A stretch of 64,000 nt of DNA from contig CAZTXB010000006.1 of the NCBI GenBank assembly GCA_964617955.1, positions 122,126 through 186,125 of the forward strand, given 5' to 3'. Both the position numbers and the translations under genes were made by a program. Positions 1 to 8,447 of the stretch are shown here, piece after piece. The notes under the pieces are model-generated. The model did not search any database, was not told the origin of the DNA, and worked only from the letters and a program-made list of their open reading frames with translations. How positions within the stretch are numbered: position 1 is the stretch's first letter; each line of letters starts with the position of its first letter. The stretch comes from JABWCE01 sp964617955. GTDB taxonomy: Bacteria > Bacteroidota > Bacteroidia > NS11-12g > UBA9320.

Positions 1-359
1 CCATAGTTACCATCATAACTGTTCGATCGGAAGGTGATGGGCACTTTCGCCTGGTTGCCGCATACTACACTATAGGGAATTCCAATGGGCGCTCCATTCC
101 ATAAACCGCTCCCAAAATCGGCGTGGAAGGCCACCGATCCAATGGCACTCAAGATGGCAGCGGAAGCCGGATCGACCGCACTCCCCGAAATATCTACATT
201 GATGGCATTGTCGGCCGGGAAGATTTGTATTTTTTCAAAATCGCCCTTTGTGGCGTTATTGCAGTTGCCGCTGGCAGGGTCCGGATTTTCATCTCCGCTT
301 TTTTTCTTGCAAGAGAATAAAACCACCGACAGCAAAAGAAACATTGTTGTTTTTTTCAT
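1..359 (-). CDS. Secreted lipoprotein, N-terminal part only (cut by window edge)
   Basis: Reading leftward from the ATG at 359 there is an open frame with no stop before the window edge, so about 119 residues are visible. It starts with Lys residues, a hydrophobic stretch and a lipobox ending in LFSCKKK, so Cys17 is the likely lipidated residue and the protein should be membrane-anchored. The mature part contains FPADNAINVDISGSAVDP and later WNGAPIGIPYSVVCG. From memory this pattern opens a family of secreted proteins of unknown function that are longer than what is seen here. The rest of the gene lies left of the window. Function is not assigned. Confidence 0.75.
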   Translation of the reverse strand, partial: MKKTTMFLLLSVVLFSCKKKSGDENPDPASGNCNNATKGDFEKIQIFPADNAINVDISGSAVDPASAAILSAIGSVAFHADFGSGLWNGAPIGIPYSVVCGNQAKVPITFRSNSYDGNY

Positions 360-455
360 TTTTGAGGAATCAAAATGTAAGCGTATAAACAAAGATAGAC
401 GCTATAACTTTATTTTTAGAAACATGACCAGATTTTATTCACAATGACCTTGGAT

Positions 456-1163
456 TTATTGAAAAAAAGTTCGGCTCAAACCCAAAGACAAAAAGTAAGT
501 GTTGACCGGAATTTTTGAGTCTCTTTTCAACTCGATGGCATAGGTGGTTTCAGCCAGCCAAATATCCGTTAAGTTGTAAAAGAATCCTATGTAAAGTCGG
601 GTTCGGTTAAAGCCTTTTAAATAATTCGAGCGGTCGAATTGGTAAAAGCTTTCTGCTGCGATATATGGCGTTACTTTATCGAAATGTCTGTAGCGCAGGG
701 TGACTTTATTGCGAAGATACATATCTCTGAACCTTTGACCCTGCGCGTCAGAATTCACATCTTTAAATTGCCCTCTGAACATTAAGCGGTTAAAAAGGGC
801 AAAATCGCCAAGTTTATGGCGGTAAGTTAAAGAAACTCTGAATTGCTGCCTGTGGCTTAAGGTTTGATCGGTTTTATTGCGAATGGCATAAAGGCAAGTG
901 CCTGCGATTCGCCAGTTTTTTGAAAGACGATACACCGCCCCTGCATTCAATCGCGTATAATTAAACCGGGTGGCATTTTCCTGGAATCTCGTTTGGGCGC
1001 CCAAATTCAGCATCCAGTATTTGTTTAAAGCCATTTCCCCTTCCAGATTTAGCCTCAGCTGAAAATCTTCTTGCGCATCCTGACCCATGGCCTTCAGGCC
1101 CGAAATGAGCAAAGCCGTCATTAGCGTTCTTTTTAAAATTTTCACCTTCACAAAAATTGACAA
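456..1163 (-). CDS. DUF2490 family outer-membrane beta-barrel protein
   Basis: A 235-residue protein with a signal peptide (hydrophobic segment ending KAMGQ near residue 28) followed by alternating hydrophobic/aromatic strands typical of a small barrel. The order of strands (WMLNLGAQTRFQ, YRLSKNWRIAGT, YRHKLGDFALFNRLMFRGQF, RNKVTLRYRH, YIAAESFYQF, LYIGFFYNLTDIWLAETTY) matches my memory of DUF2490. It ends in a C-terminal Phe-x motif (RTFFQ), consistent with BAM-dependent insertion. The frame opens at a TTG; an in-frame GTG at 1145 or ATG at 1121 are alternative starts, and 1145 would give the neatest signal peptide. Substrate or role is unknown. Confidence 0.75.
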   Translation of the reverse strand: MSIFVKVKILKRTLMTALLISGLKAMGQDAQEDFQLRLNLEGEMALNKYWMLNLGAQTRFQENATRFNYTRLNAGAVYRLSKNWRIAGTCLYAIRNKTDQTLSHRQQFRVSLTYRHKLGDFALFNRLMFRGQFKDVNSDAQGQRFRDMYLRNKVTLRYRHFDKVTPYIAAESFYQFDRSNYLKGFNRTRLYIGFFYNLTDIWLAETTYAIELKRDSKIPVNTYFLSLGLSRTFFQ

Positions 1164-1218
1164 ATAATTTCATTTAAACTCCATTGCATTTATTTATTAA
1201 ATAAAAATTAAATATTGC

Positions 1219-1226
1219 TACTTTTG
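1219..1226 (+). promoter_or_regulatory. Bacteroidota -7 promoter box
   Basis: TACTTTTG is an exact match to TAnnTTTG, 26 nt before the ATG at 1253. No clear TTG (-33) box at the usual distance; the upstream DNA is A/T-rich. It probably drives the five-gene operon 1253-5183. Confidence 0.45.
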
Positions 1227-1252
1227 GTGAGCCCTAACGTACATGGGCCTTT

Positions 1253-2914
1253 ATGCTTAAAAATTACCTGTTTGCCTTTTCTGTTCTGATGGTTTCTTAT
1301 CCACTTTTAGGGCAATGGAATAAACCTACCGACACCAATACGGTGGTGTCAAGCCTTACCAAAAACCAAAACAATTTGCATTTGGTAAGCGACGACAAGG
1401 GCGGTGCGATATTTGCGTGGGAAGACAACCGCAACAACGCAAGCAGCCAGGGAGATATTTATGCCCAAAGAATGAATGCGGCAGGGTTTGCAAAATGGAC
1501 TGTAAACGGAGTGCCTATATGCACCAATGCAGCCCACCAACAGGAAGTTAATATTACCGAAGATGGGGCTGGTGGCGCCATCATAACCTGGGAAGACAGC
1601 CGTGCAGGAAATACCGACATTTATGCCCAAAAAATAGATTCGAATGGAAATATTTTGTGGTCTCCAAATGGTGTGGTGATTTCATCAAAAAGCAACCGAC
1701 AGAAAAATCCAAAAATCATACACGACCATTTCGGTGGGGCCATTATTGTTTGGGAAGATTCGGTTAACTTTTACTGGGATATTTATGCCCAGCGCATCAA
1801 CAACAAAGGGATGGTAAGATGGGCTGCAAATGGCATAAGCATTTGTAATGCAAACAACACTCAGGCCAACCCGAAAATTGAAATAGACGGATCCGGTGGT
1901 GCCATTTTCGTTTGGCAGGACAAACGCAACAACAACGATTATGACATTTACTCCCAGCATGTAGATTCATCCGGCGCCTTATTGTGGAAGTCAAACGGCA
2001 TAGGGCTTTGCACAGCCGTAAACACTCAAAACAACCCAAAAATAGAGCCCGATGGAAACGGAGGAGCTATAGTGGGCTGGGTAGATAAGCGCAACGGAAG
2101 CCATTACGATATTTATGCTCAAAGAATCACCGGAAATGGACAGATTTTATGGACCGCTGATGGCATGACGGTATGCTCAGCCGCCAACAACCAATCCGCT
2201 ATCGACATTAAATTCTTAGGATTTAATAAAGTGGTCATGGCTTGGAAAGATGCGAGAAACGGAGATTATCAAATTTACGTCCAACTCTTCGATTTGAGTG
2301 GGAAAGCCATAAAAGAAAACAACGGGTATTTAATTTCGGGTGGCATAACCTCCGCCAATGTGAATGCAAGTAACGGAAAGCACGGGGCTGCCATATTAAC
2401 CTGGCAAGATTCAAGCGCCACCGGATGGGACATTAAAGCCATCAAAATGGCTGCAGACGGCTCCATACCCAAGCAGGAATCGGTAGTTTGCAATGCCCCA
2501 AACCACCAAATAAACCCTGGCAATGTGAGCGACGGACGCGGCGGATGCATCTTTGGCTGGGACGACCACCGGAATGGCAAGGATGACGATATTTTTGCCC
2601 ACCATCTCGACAGCAACCTGATCTCCCCTCAGGTTGCGAGGGTCAATTCGCTCCCAGGTACGCCATACCTTCTAGCCTATCCCAATCCTGTAAGTGCCTC
2701 TTGTCCAAATTGGAACCTATACTACCCCATGCTTCACGATTCACCCATCGCAATCTACGATGCATTTGGCCGGCTGGTAGCTTCCGGAAAAACCGGCGGG
2801 GATGGGCGCTATCAGCTCGACGTGAGTGGTTTGAGCAATGGGCAATATTCCTTTATTCTTACCCATGAGGAGAAAGGAACCCGACATGAAGGAAAATTTT
2901 TAATAGTGAAATAA
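1253..2914 (+). CDS. Secreted repeat protein with T9SS C-terminal sorting domain
   Basis: This 553-residue protein has a signal peptide (ending LLGQ, residue ~21) and eight repeats of about 52 residues between ~45 and ~455. Each carries a core like GGAIFAWEDNRN followed by DIYAQRI and W..NG..IC; later copies are more degenerate. Such repeats probably stack as a beta-propeller or solenoid. The last ~85 residues (AYPNPVSA, an Ig-like fold, GQYSFIL, final KFLIVK) are a type A T9SS sorting domain, so the protein should be exported across the outer membrane and attached or released. It is first in a tight operon: the next gene starts 4 nt after its stop. Ligand or activity cannot be read. Confidence 0.85.
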   Translation: MLKNYLFAFSVLMVSYPLLGQWNKPTDTNTVVSSLTKNQNNLHLVSDDKGGAIFAWEDNRNNASSQGDIYAQRMNAAGFAKWTVNGVPICTNAAHQQEVNITEDGAGGAIITWEDSRAGNTDIYAQKIDSNGNILWSPNGVVISSKSNRQKNPKIIHDHFGGAIIVWEDSVNFYWDIYAQRINNKGMVRWAANGISICNANNTQANPKIEIDGSGGAIFVWQDKRNNNDYDIYSQHVDSSGALLWKSNGIGLCTAVNTQNNPKIEPDGNGGAIVGWVDKRNGSHYDIYAQRITGNGQILWTADGMTVCSAANNQSAIDIKFLGFNKVVMAWKDARNGDYQIYVQLFDLSGKAIKENNGYLISGGITSANVNASNGKHGAAILTWQDSSATGWDIKAIKMAADGSIPKQESVVCNAPNHQINPGNVSDGRGGCIFGWDDHRNGKDDDIFAHHLDSNLISPQVARVNSLPGTPYLLAYPNPVSASCPNWNLYYPMLHDSPIAIYDAFGRLVASGKTGGDGRYQLDVSGLSNGQYSFILTHEEKGTRHEGKFLIVK

Positions 2915-2918
2915 AAGC

Positions 2919-3323
2919 ATGAAAAATTTGCAGCGATTCTCGATCATTCTCTTACTCAGCGGCTTGCCTCTCGCCTGCGAAAAAACACCCGGCGAGGGAG
3001 GAACTGCAAGAATTAAAGGTAAGGTTTGGGTTAAACAATACGACCAGTTCTTTACTTTTGTTCAACAGGAATACTTTGCCCCCGATGTAAAAGTGGACAT
3101 TACCTATGGCAACAACGTATCTCCCGATAACGATGCCACCACAAACTCAAATGGCGAGTTTGAATTTATTTTCCTGAGAAAGGGGAAATATAAGCTCACC
3201 CTATACAGTAAAACGCTTAAAGACAGTGTGAATCCTTCAGGCCTCATTCCGGTTGAAACTACTGTTGAGATAAAACACCGCAAACAAACCATCGATCTCG
3301 GCACCCTAACCCTTCAAAAATAA
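2919..3323 (+). CDS. Small lipoprotein with carboxypeptidase-regulatory-like domain
   Basis: 134 residues. The N-terminus has a lipobox (GLPLAC, Cys20), then an Ig-like domain with the pattern ARIKGKVWV, DVKVDITYG, TNSNGEFEFIFLRKGKYKLTLYS and VEIKHRKQTIDLGTLTL. This is the prealbumin-like carboxypeptidase regulatory fold, common as an envelope-attached module in Bacteroidota. Its stop overlaps the ATG of the next gene (TAATG), so the two are translationally coupled. A role in the envelope next to the VTC/DUF4956 pair is inferred from context only. Confidence 0.75.
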   Translation: MKNLQRFSIILLLSGLPLACEKTPGEGGTARIKGKVWVKQYDQFFTFVQQEYFAPDVKVDITYGNNVSPDNDATTNSNGEFEFIFLRKGKYKLTLYSKTLKDSVNPSGLIPVETTVEIKHRKQTIDLGTLTLQK

Positions 3324-3793
3324 TGCGCCTGCTCATCGCCATACTACCCGTCCTCTTGGTCTTATCGGCCCAGGCACAAAGCAAAAAAGAGGTTAAAAAA
3401 AATAAAATAAAATCGTGCACTGTGACCAGCACCGAAAACTCAAAAACAGTGACGGAAAGCAAGACCAGCTTCGACAAATTGGGAAGGCAAATTGAAACCA
3501 TTGATTACGACAAGGATGGGAAAATTAAAAAGATCCACCGTTATGCCTATAACAGTGAGGGCGATGAAATTGAAGACCGCGAATACAATGCAGCCAATGA
3601 ATTGGTAGAAAAGAAAGTATCGAAGTACAATGCCTTGGGTGAAAAATCAGAGGAATTGTTTTACGACAAAAATGGAAAGTATACCAAAAAGAATGTTTTC
3701 ACCTATAACAAGAAGGGTTTGAAAACCCAAAGAACAACCTATGATGCTGGGGGAAAAGTAATTTCTGTTAAAAATTATTCGTATACGTACTAA
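3323..3793 (+). CDS. Secreted YD-repeat-like protein
   Basis: 156 residues with a signal peptide (MRLLIAILPVLLVLSAQAQ) and then short repeats of the form YDKDGKIKK..RYAYNSEGDEIE, YNA.NELVEKKVSKYNALGEKSEE, YDKNGKYTKK.VFTYNKKGLKTQ, YDAGGKVISVKNYSY. These resemble RHS/YD repeats and the MORN-like antitoxin repeats of Bacteroidota secreted proteins, which form elongated beta-sheets. It is Lys-rich. It starts inside the previous stop codon and ends 2 nt before the next start, so it belongs to the operon. No enzymatic motif is visible. Confidence 0.7.
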   Translation: MRLLIAILPVLLVLSAQAQSKKEVKKNKIKSCTVTSTENSKTVTESKTSFDKLGRQIETIDYDKDGKIKKIHRYAYNSEGDEIEDREYNAANELVEKKVSKYNALGEKSEELFYDKNGKYTKKNVFTYNKKGLKTQRTTYDAGGKVISVKNYSYTY

Positions 3794-3795
3794 CC

Positions 3796-4539
3796 TTGAA
3801 TACCGGGCTTCTCAACTTAACAAAATTCAATTCCATTGACTTGGGCCAAATGGATGAAGTTAAACTGATGAACCGCATCGACTCCAAATTTGTTTTTTCT
3901 TTTGAAAGCATGCAGCATATCCTTGACCTTATGCAGCCTTATTACGATGTGCTGGAAGTGGAGCAGTCCCGCTTAAACCGCTACGAGTCTCTTTATTTCG
4001 ATACATCCGATCTTCTTTTATACCGCCGCCATTTGGCCGGCAAGCTCAACCGCTATAAAATTCGCTATCGCACTTATGTGGAGAGTCGGCTTTCCTTTTT
4101 AGAAATTAAATTTAAGAATAACAAAGGCCGCACCATTAAAGAAAGAATTAAACAAAGCAAAATGCCGGCACTGAATGAAGCTCCGGTTTCTGATTTTATA
4201 AAATCTCACTCCCCTTTGTCGGCCGAAAAATTAAAACCTTGCATTTGGATAAATTTTCAAAGAATGACTTTTGTAGACAAGCAAAGAAAAGAAAGGCTTA
4301 CGATCGACGTTAATCTCGAGTTTATTAAAGGCGATAAAAAGAAAAATATGAACCAAATGGTCGTCGCCGAATTAAAGCAAGCGGGAAAACAATATTCCCC
4401 TTTTAGCCATATGATGAAAACCATGCATATCCGGGAAGGCTCATTGAGCAAATACTGTATGGGCATTGCTTTTTGCGAGCCGGAGGCCAAATCCAATAAT
4501 TTCAAACCCCAATTACTAAAAATTAAACATTTTATATAA
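3796..4539 (+). CDS. VTC domain protein (polyphosphate polymerase-like)
   Basis: 247 residues from a TTG start; an internal ATG at 3850 would remove the conserved lead-in, so TTG is preferred. The VTC tunnel-domain signatures are present in order: KLMNRIDSKFVF, YESLYFDTSD, NRYKIRYRTY, SFLEIKFKNNKGRTIKERI, and VVAELKQAGK. The basic residues and acidic EIKF/AELK pairs match the triphosphate-tunnel fold of yeast Vtc4, which polymerises phosphate from ATP. In bacteria the family is usually encoded next to DUF4956, as here (2-nt gap). The reaction in this organism is inferred, not shown. Confidence 0.85.
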   Translation: MNTGLLNLTKFNSIDLGQMDEVKLMNRIDSKFVFSFESMQHILDLMQPYYDVLEVEQSRLNRYESLYFDTSDLLLYRRHLAGKLNRYKIRYRTYVESRLSFLEIKFKNNKGRTIKERIKQSKMPALNEAPVSDFIKSHSPLSAEKLKPCIWINFQRMTFVDKQRKERLTIDVNLEFIKGDKKKNMNQMVVAELKQAGKQYSPFSHMMKTMHIREGSLSKYCMGIAFCEPEAKSNNFKPQLLKIKHFI

Positions 4540-4541
4540 CC

Positions 4542-5183
4542 ATGATGCTTTTAAGTATTTTAAACGATGAAGCCGTAAAAGAAGGGCTTACCGCTTTAGC
4601 AAGGATTTCGTCAAAAATAGGATGGAGACTCCTCGTCGATATGCTCACCGTCCTGGTGTTGGTGCGCTTCATTTATTACCCGAATTACAAACACAAGGAC
4701 CTGTTTTTTACATTTTTCATCTTTAACCTCATTATCTTCCTCATCTCCTTTTTATTAAATAAGGTAGAACTGTCGATGGGTGCTGCCTTCGGATTGTTTG
4801 CAGTATTTAGCATGCTGCGCTACCGGACCGAAGATATTTCCATAAAGGACATGACCTATCTTTTTTTGGTTATCGCCATAGGTCTTTTATCTGCTGTGGC
4901 TAAGGTTAAGGGCGCCGATGATCTTTTTGAATATTTATTCATCGCGTTGGTGAATTCCATGATTTTGCTGATTACTTTTTTGCTGGAAAGCAAATTGCTG
5001 ATGAGGAAGGAATCGACCAAACTTATTTTTTATGAAAACATTGAGCTCATACAAACCGGCAGAGAAGCCGAGCTTTTGGAAGACATGTCGAAACGCACAG
5101 GCACCAAAATTCACCGTTACGATATTCAAAGGGTCGATTTTTTGCGCGATTCGGCTCAAATAAAAATATATTATTACGACTGA
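4542..5183 (+). CDS. DUF4956 integral membrane protein
   Basis: 213 residues with about four or five membrane helices (around residues 25-45, 48-68, 73-90, 100-120, 125-145), followed by a cytosolic domain of ~65 residues. The stretch FIYYPNYKHKDLFFTFF, NKVELSMGAAFGLFAVFSMLRYRTE and ISIKDMTYLF is the DUF4956 hallmark. It follows the VTC gene by 2 nt; VTC plus DUF4956 is a recurrent pair, so it may anchor or channel the product of the VTC enzyme. It is the last gene of the five-gene operon; the facing gene starts on the other strand. Confidence 0.85.
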   Translation: MMLLSILNDEAVKEGLTALARISSKIGWRLLVDMLTVLVLVRFIYYPNYKHKDLFFTFFIFNLIIFLISFLLNKVELSMGAAFGLFAVFSMLRYRTEDISIKDMTYLFLVIAIGLLSAVAKVKGADDLFEYLFIALVNSMILLITFLLESKLLMRKESTKLIFYENIELIQTGREAELLEDMSKRTGTKIHRYDIQRVDFLRDSAQIKIYYYD

Positions 5184-5253
5184 TCACCCTCACCCGGTGT
5201 GCCCGATTGAGCAGCCGATTTAACCTATGTTTGGCGATAAGGTCATAGCTCCC

Positions 5254-5535
5254 TTATCTTTTTCTGGGATCTGTGTGCCTATTGGCTTCCAAAAACTTAT
5301 GATCCACTAAGGGTCGAAAGACCTTGTCGGCTCTTACCGGATATTTTTCCAATTGAAGGTGCGGCCTGGTGGGTCTTTTTTCAAATCCTCCCCCACAATT
5401 CGGGCAAACGTTTTCCAGAATGTTGACAACAAAGTCTGAGCAAAATGTACATTCATAAGTGCAAATCATGGCTTCATTTGAATGATTTGGCAAGCTCTTA
5501 CCGCAATTTTCGCAACTTTGTCTAATTTCTAACAT
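5254..5535 (-). CDS. DUF1272 zinc-ribbon protein
   Basis: 93 residues. The N-terminal 60 residues have the DUF1272 pattern with four CxxC-type pairs (CENCGKSLP, ICTYECTFCSDF, NVCPNCGGGFEKRPTRP), which should bind one or two zinc ions. The protein is small, soluble and has no signal peptide; its biochemical role is unknown in the family. It is encoded alone on the minus strand. A short relic reading frame ends over its start codon (see 5529-5624). Confidence 0.8.
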   Translation of the reverse strand: MLEIRQSCENCGKSLPNHSNEAMICTYECTFCSDFVVNILENVCPNCGGGFEKRPTRPHLQLEKYPVRADKVFRPLVDHKFLEANRHTDPRKR

Positions 5536-5624
5536 TTCAATTCTATTGAGTTATGGTCCCAGTAATAATAATTGTGCTCATGGTCCAGTGTAAAGCCGAC
5601 CTTTGGGTAAAGTTCGATTCTTTT
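5529..5624 (-). pseudogene. Possible C-terminal relic of a decayed gene
   Basis: Just upstream of the DUF1272 start, a 31-codon frame reads like the tail of a real protein (KRIELYPKVGFTLDHEHNYY, then a Tyr/Trp/Asp/His-rich end) and is preceded immediately by an in-frame TAG. It has the flavour of a GNAT acetyltransferase C-terminus, but this is only an impression. No start codon or upstream homologous frame was found. Confidence 0.25.
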
Positions 5625-6074
5625 CTAAAATAAGAATGTTTTTATCGATCTAATATACAGCAGACTTGGCATTTCATCACCAGCTTTGCAAAGTAAATGA
5701 CAGCGGAATGAGTTTACACTATAAAATTAAACCATCAGTGACGTAAATGTTTGTTTATTTTAACAAACATAACTCTGTTGTTTTAATAAACCTTTGTTTT
5801 CCTGATTTCAAACTCCTGGTTGTCTATCAAATTTCCATATTCTGTATCCACACAAATACCTAAGTCCATAAAAAATTGGCATCATAATATTATTTACCTG
5901 GTAACCCTCAGATTTACAAAATTTTAGCAAGACTATAAAATATTTTAAATTGGATTCAAAAATATTAATCAATATGCGAACAAAGATTTTTTTGTAATAT
6001 TTACGTCCTTTTTATTAAATGTTTGTTTTAAAATCAAAAATAAAAAAGAGTTTTGAGTAACTAAAACTTAAATT
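5625..6074. other. Gene-poor A/T-rich intergenic stretch
   Basis: About 450 nt without a convincing gene. Base composition drops to strongly A/T-rich from about 5740 and stays so through the next two genes. A 13-nt A/T stretch resembling TTTGTTT is repeated near 5750 and 6020. No terminator, RNA or exact promoter box was recognised. Confidence 0.5.
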
Positions 6075-6620
6075 ATGAATCAGCTATTTTCAAAATCAAA
6101 TCTTCTTTTTTTAGCCATTAGCGGCTTGTCGTTTTTATCCTTTAGCCAATCAGAGCTACCTCCCGGACCATGTAACTTTAAGGAAACAGAAACAATTTGT
6201 GTTACAAACAATTCTAATAGGTTAGAGAGTGGTTCTATTCTATCCGCCGGATGTGATTATCAGGTTTGTGTAAAGATAAAACCAAAAACGAATTGTGAAA
6301 TTAATTGTGAAATGCTTCTAGATCCTGATGGATACTACATCCAAGTTTGCCATAATCTTGCAGTTGGTGAAACATTTTGCTTACCTCTACCAGTGGTAAG
6401 CCATCCAATTACGGACTGCTTTCAAGTTGATTTAACCATAAAGGTTGTAGGGCATGCTGTTACTCTAGCAACGAATTTACCTACTCTTCATACATTTAAT
6501 GGAATGTCTTATTCCGATGATTGTAATAACTTACTTCAAGATCATACCGTAATTAAAAAAATTACCGGCCCCGGAGACTTTAACATCGGTATATTTTTGA
6601 GAAGATATACAGGTATGTAA
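6075..6620 (+). CDS. Secreted cysteine-rich protein of unknown function
   Basis: 181 residues with a signal peptide (MNQLFSKSNLLFLAISGLSFLSFS). The mature protein has about 12 cysteines, many in paired settings (GPCNFKETETICV, AGCDYQVCVKI, TNCEINCEML, QVCHNL, ETFCLPL, TDCFQV, DDCNN), so an exported disulfide-bonded beta protein is likely. I do not recognise the family. DNA is clearly A/T-richer than the flanking chromosome. The next gene, also secreted, begins 32 nt downstream, so the two may be co-transcribed. Confidence 0.6.
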   Translation: MNQLFSKSNLLFLAISGLSFLSFSQSELPPGPCNFKETETICVTNNSNRLESGSILSAGCDYQVCVKIKPKTNCEINCEMLLDPDGYYIQVCHNLAVGETFCLPLPVVSHPITDCFQVDLTIKVVGHAVTLATNLPTLHTFNGMSYSDDCNNLLQDHTVIKKITGPGDFNIGIFLRRYTGM

Positions 6621-6652
6621 GTATTAATTTTCTATTTATTATTGTATCAGGT

Positions 6653-7489
6653 ATGTTGCGTAGAATTTATTTTACAATTCTGATTTTTACGGTTTCCATA
6701 AATCTTCCAGCGCAAGATTTAAAACTTGAAAGTTTTGATCATAAAAAAACCATTTCAAGTTGGAGAATAGTTACAAATGGACAAATATTTCACTCTGACC
6801 AGTATACCTTTAAAGGAAAAACTTTTTTTAAACAAACAAAAGATTCATTTCTTTTATTCAGGGACACTGGCCATCACGAATTTTATAAAGTTAATGTTTC
6901 AAAAAAATTCAAAGCAATAAAGGCTAATGCTATAGTTTTTCATTTTTCTTTATTCTCTGAAGATACCTTCAACGACTATTTAACTTTCGGTTTTCATTTA
7001 AGAGATGTCACTGGAAAAAAAACTTATAGCTATGAATATTATAGCTTCTCAACGTATGACAAAGATGGCGCAATGAGTGGTGCGTCCTTTTCATTTGTTG
7101 GCGAAGATTCAATTTGGAAAAAAGCCGATAGTTTAGAAGTCTACTTTAGTTTTTACCCATACAATACTTCTAAAAAAGTTGAAAGGTTAGTGGTAATTGA
7201 TGGAATAACCCTGCAAGGTGTTACTACCGGAGTGAAGCATTATTCGGACGTCAACTTTGAACCTTACCCAAACCCAACCACCGATTTTATTAACCTTCAA
7301 TTACCAAAGCATATCCAACCAAAATATTTAAGTTTGTTAGATTACACAGGCAGAGAACTTTATCGGAGCCAAGATTTTAATTATCAAAGGCCTCAAATTG
7401 ATGTGAGGGGATATCAATCTGGTTTTTATTTCTTATACATTAAATTCGAAAATGGCGAAACCATGACTCGAAAAATTGAAATAAAATAA
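6653..7489 (+). CDS. Secreted protein with T9SS type A sorting domain
   Basis: 278 residues: signal peptide (to NLPAQ, ~residue 21), a ~175-residue beta-rich N-terminal domain resembling a jellyroll/DUF4465-like carbohydrate-binding module (FDHKKTISSWRIV, DDYLTFGFHLRDVTGK, LEVYFSFYPYNTSKKVERLVVIDGITLQG), then a T9SS sorting domain (FEPYPNPTTDFINLQL, LLDYTGRELYR, GFYFLYIKFENGETMTRKIEIK). It should be delivered to the cell surface by T9SS. The assignment of the N-terminal domain is tentative. DNA is A/T-rich like its upstream neighbour. Confidence 0.75.
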   Translation: MLRRIYFTILIFTVSINLPAQDLKLESFDHKKTISSWRIVTNGQIFHSDQYTFKGKTFFKQTKDSFLLFRDTGHHEFYKVNVSKKFKAIKANAIVFHFSLFSEDTFNDYLTFGFHLRDVTGKKTYSYEYYSFSTYDKDGAMSGASFSFVGEDSIWKKADSLEVYFSFYPYNTSKKVERLVVIDGITLQGVTTGVKHYSDVNFEPYPNPTTDFINLQLPKHIQPKYLSLLDYTGRELYRSQDFNYQRPQIDVRGYQSGFYFLYIKFENGETMTRKIEIK

Positions 7490-7746
7490 AGTTTTAAAAA
7501 AAACCAATACTCATCCTCCTTCACTTCTGATACTTCAAATTAGCAGTAAGTCCCTTAGACAGCTTCGTCAAGATTAACACTGTGAGATAGGTGAGATTAT
7601 ATCCTTGCCTTTCATTTTTCAGTAAATTCAGAAAGATCCTTTCAACTGGGTTTATTTAAAAAGCCTTAATTTTTGAAATTATCAATATGAGCAGCTAACC
7701 ATTCGAACTGAAAAAAAACTTCAATTCATTACATCAAAAACCCGAA

Positions 7747-8415
7747 TCAGCTTGCCAGGCACTGTTTCATTTTTACAATTTCCTCCTCATCGGCCAAGTG
7801 CCCCTTGGTGACAATGCCTGATGAATGAAAAAAATTTGCCCCGCTGACCTTGGCAATTTCCTGAATATTGGATGAACGAATGCCGCCGCCAGGAATTATT
7901 TCTATGCGTCGATTTGCAACTTCAATCAACTTTTTTAAGGTTTCCATTCCCATCATGGCTGTTTCGGTATGGCCCGAACACAGGATGGTTTTGAACCCGG
8001 CACCCATCACGGTCTCCAATGTCTCAAAGTAATGAGGACTGCGGTCGAAAGCCCTGTGAAAGGTGCAGGGCAATGGCCGCGCCCATTCAACCAATTGACG
8101 GTTTCGGTGCTCATCTGCTTTCATATTCTTATGAAGAATTCCAAACACAAAGCCATCGGCCCTTAGCGATTTAAATCGTGTGATGTGTTGCTTCATTCTG
8201 TTAAACTCTTCATCGGTGTAATTAAAATCGCCTTCCCTAGGACGAATCATGACGTATAAGGGGATTTTTACCCGTCGCCTCAGTTTTACAAAGTGTCCCT
8301 CATCGGGTGTGAGTCCCCCATGCTCCACTCCTGAACAAAATTCTATCCTGTCGGCACCTGCTTTTGCGGCAATCAGGGCCGATTCAAAATCGAAACAGGC
8401 TATCTCCAGAAACAT
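7747..8415 (-). CDS. cutC: CutC family protein
   Basis: 222 residues from the ATG at 8415, which places the conserved FLEIACFDFESALIAAKAGADRIEFC at the N-terminus as in the family; a GTG at 8445 would add ten residues and lie 2 nt after the upstream stop. TIM-barrel signatures: ELCSG-like EFCSGVEHGGLTP, YVMIRPREGDF, FHRAFD, ILCSGH, IIPGGGI. CutC was first linked to copper tolerance, but its true substrate is unsettled. It closes an operon with the M14 peptidase and the aspartylglucosaminidase, a context that hints at glycan or glycopeptide turnover rather than copper. Confidence 0.9.
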   Translation of the reverse strand: MFLEIACFDFESALIAAKAGADRIEFCSGVEHGGLTPDEGHFVKLRRRVKIPLYVMIRPREGDFNYTDEEFNRMKQHITRFKSLRADGFVFGILHKNMKADEHRNRQLVEWARPLPCTFHRAFDRSPHYFETLETVMGAGFKTILCSGHTETAMMGMETLKKLIEVANRRIEIIPGGGIRSSNIQEIAKVSGANFFHSSGIVTKGHLADEEEIVKMKQCLAS

Positions 8416-8447
8416 TTTTTTTGATTTTAAAAGCCGGCCTGCCACCC

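Noticed and set aside
85..447. Plus-strand open frame at the left end
   Set aside because: It is a shadow of the minus-strand lipoprotein gene 1-359, which has a signal peptide and lipobox.
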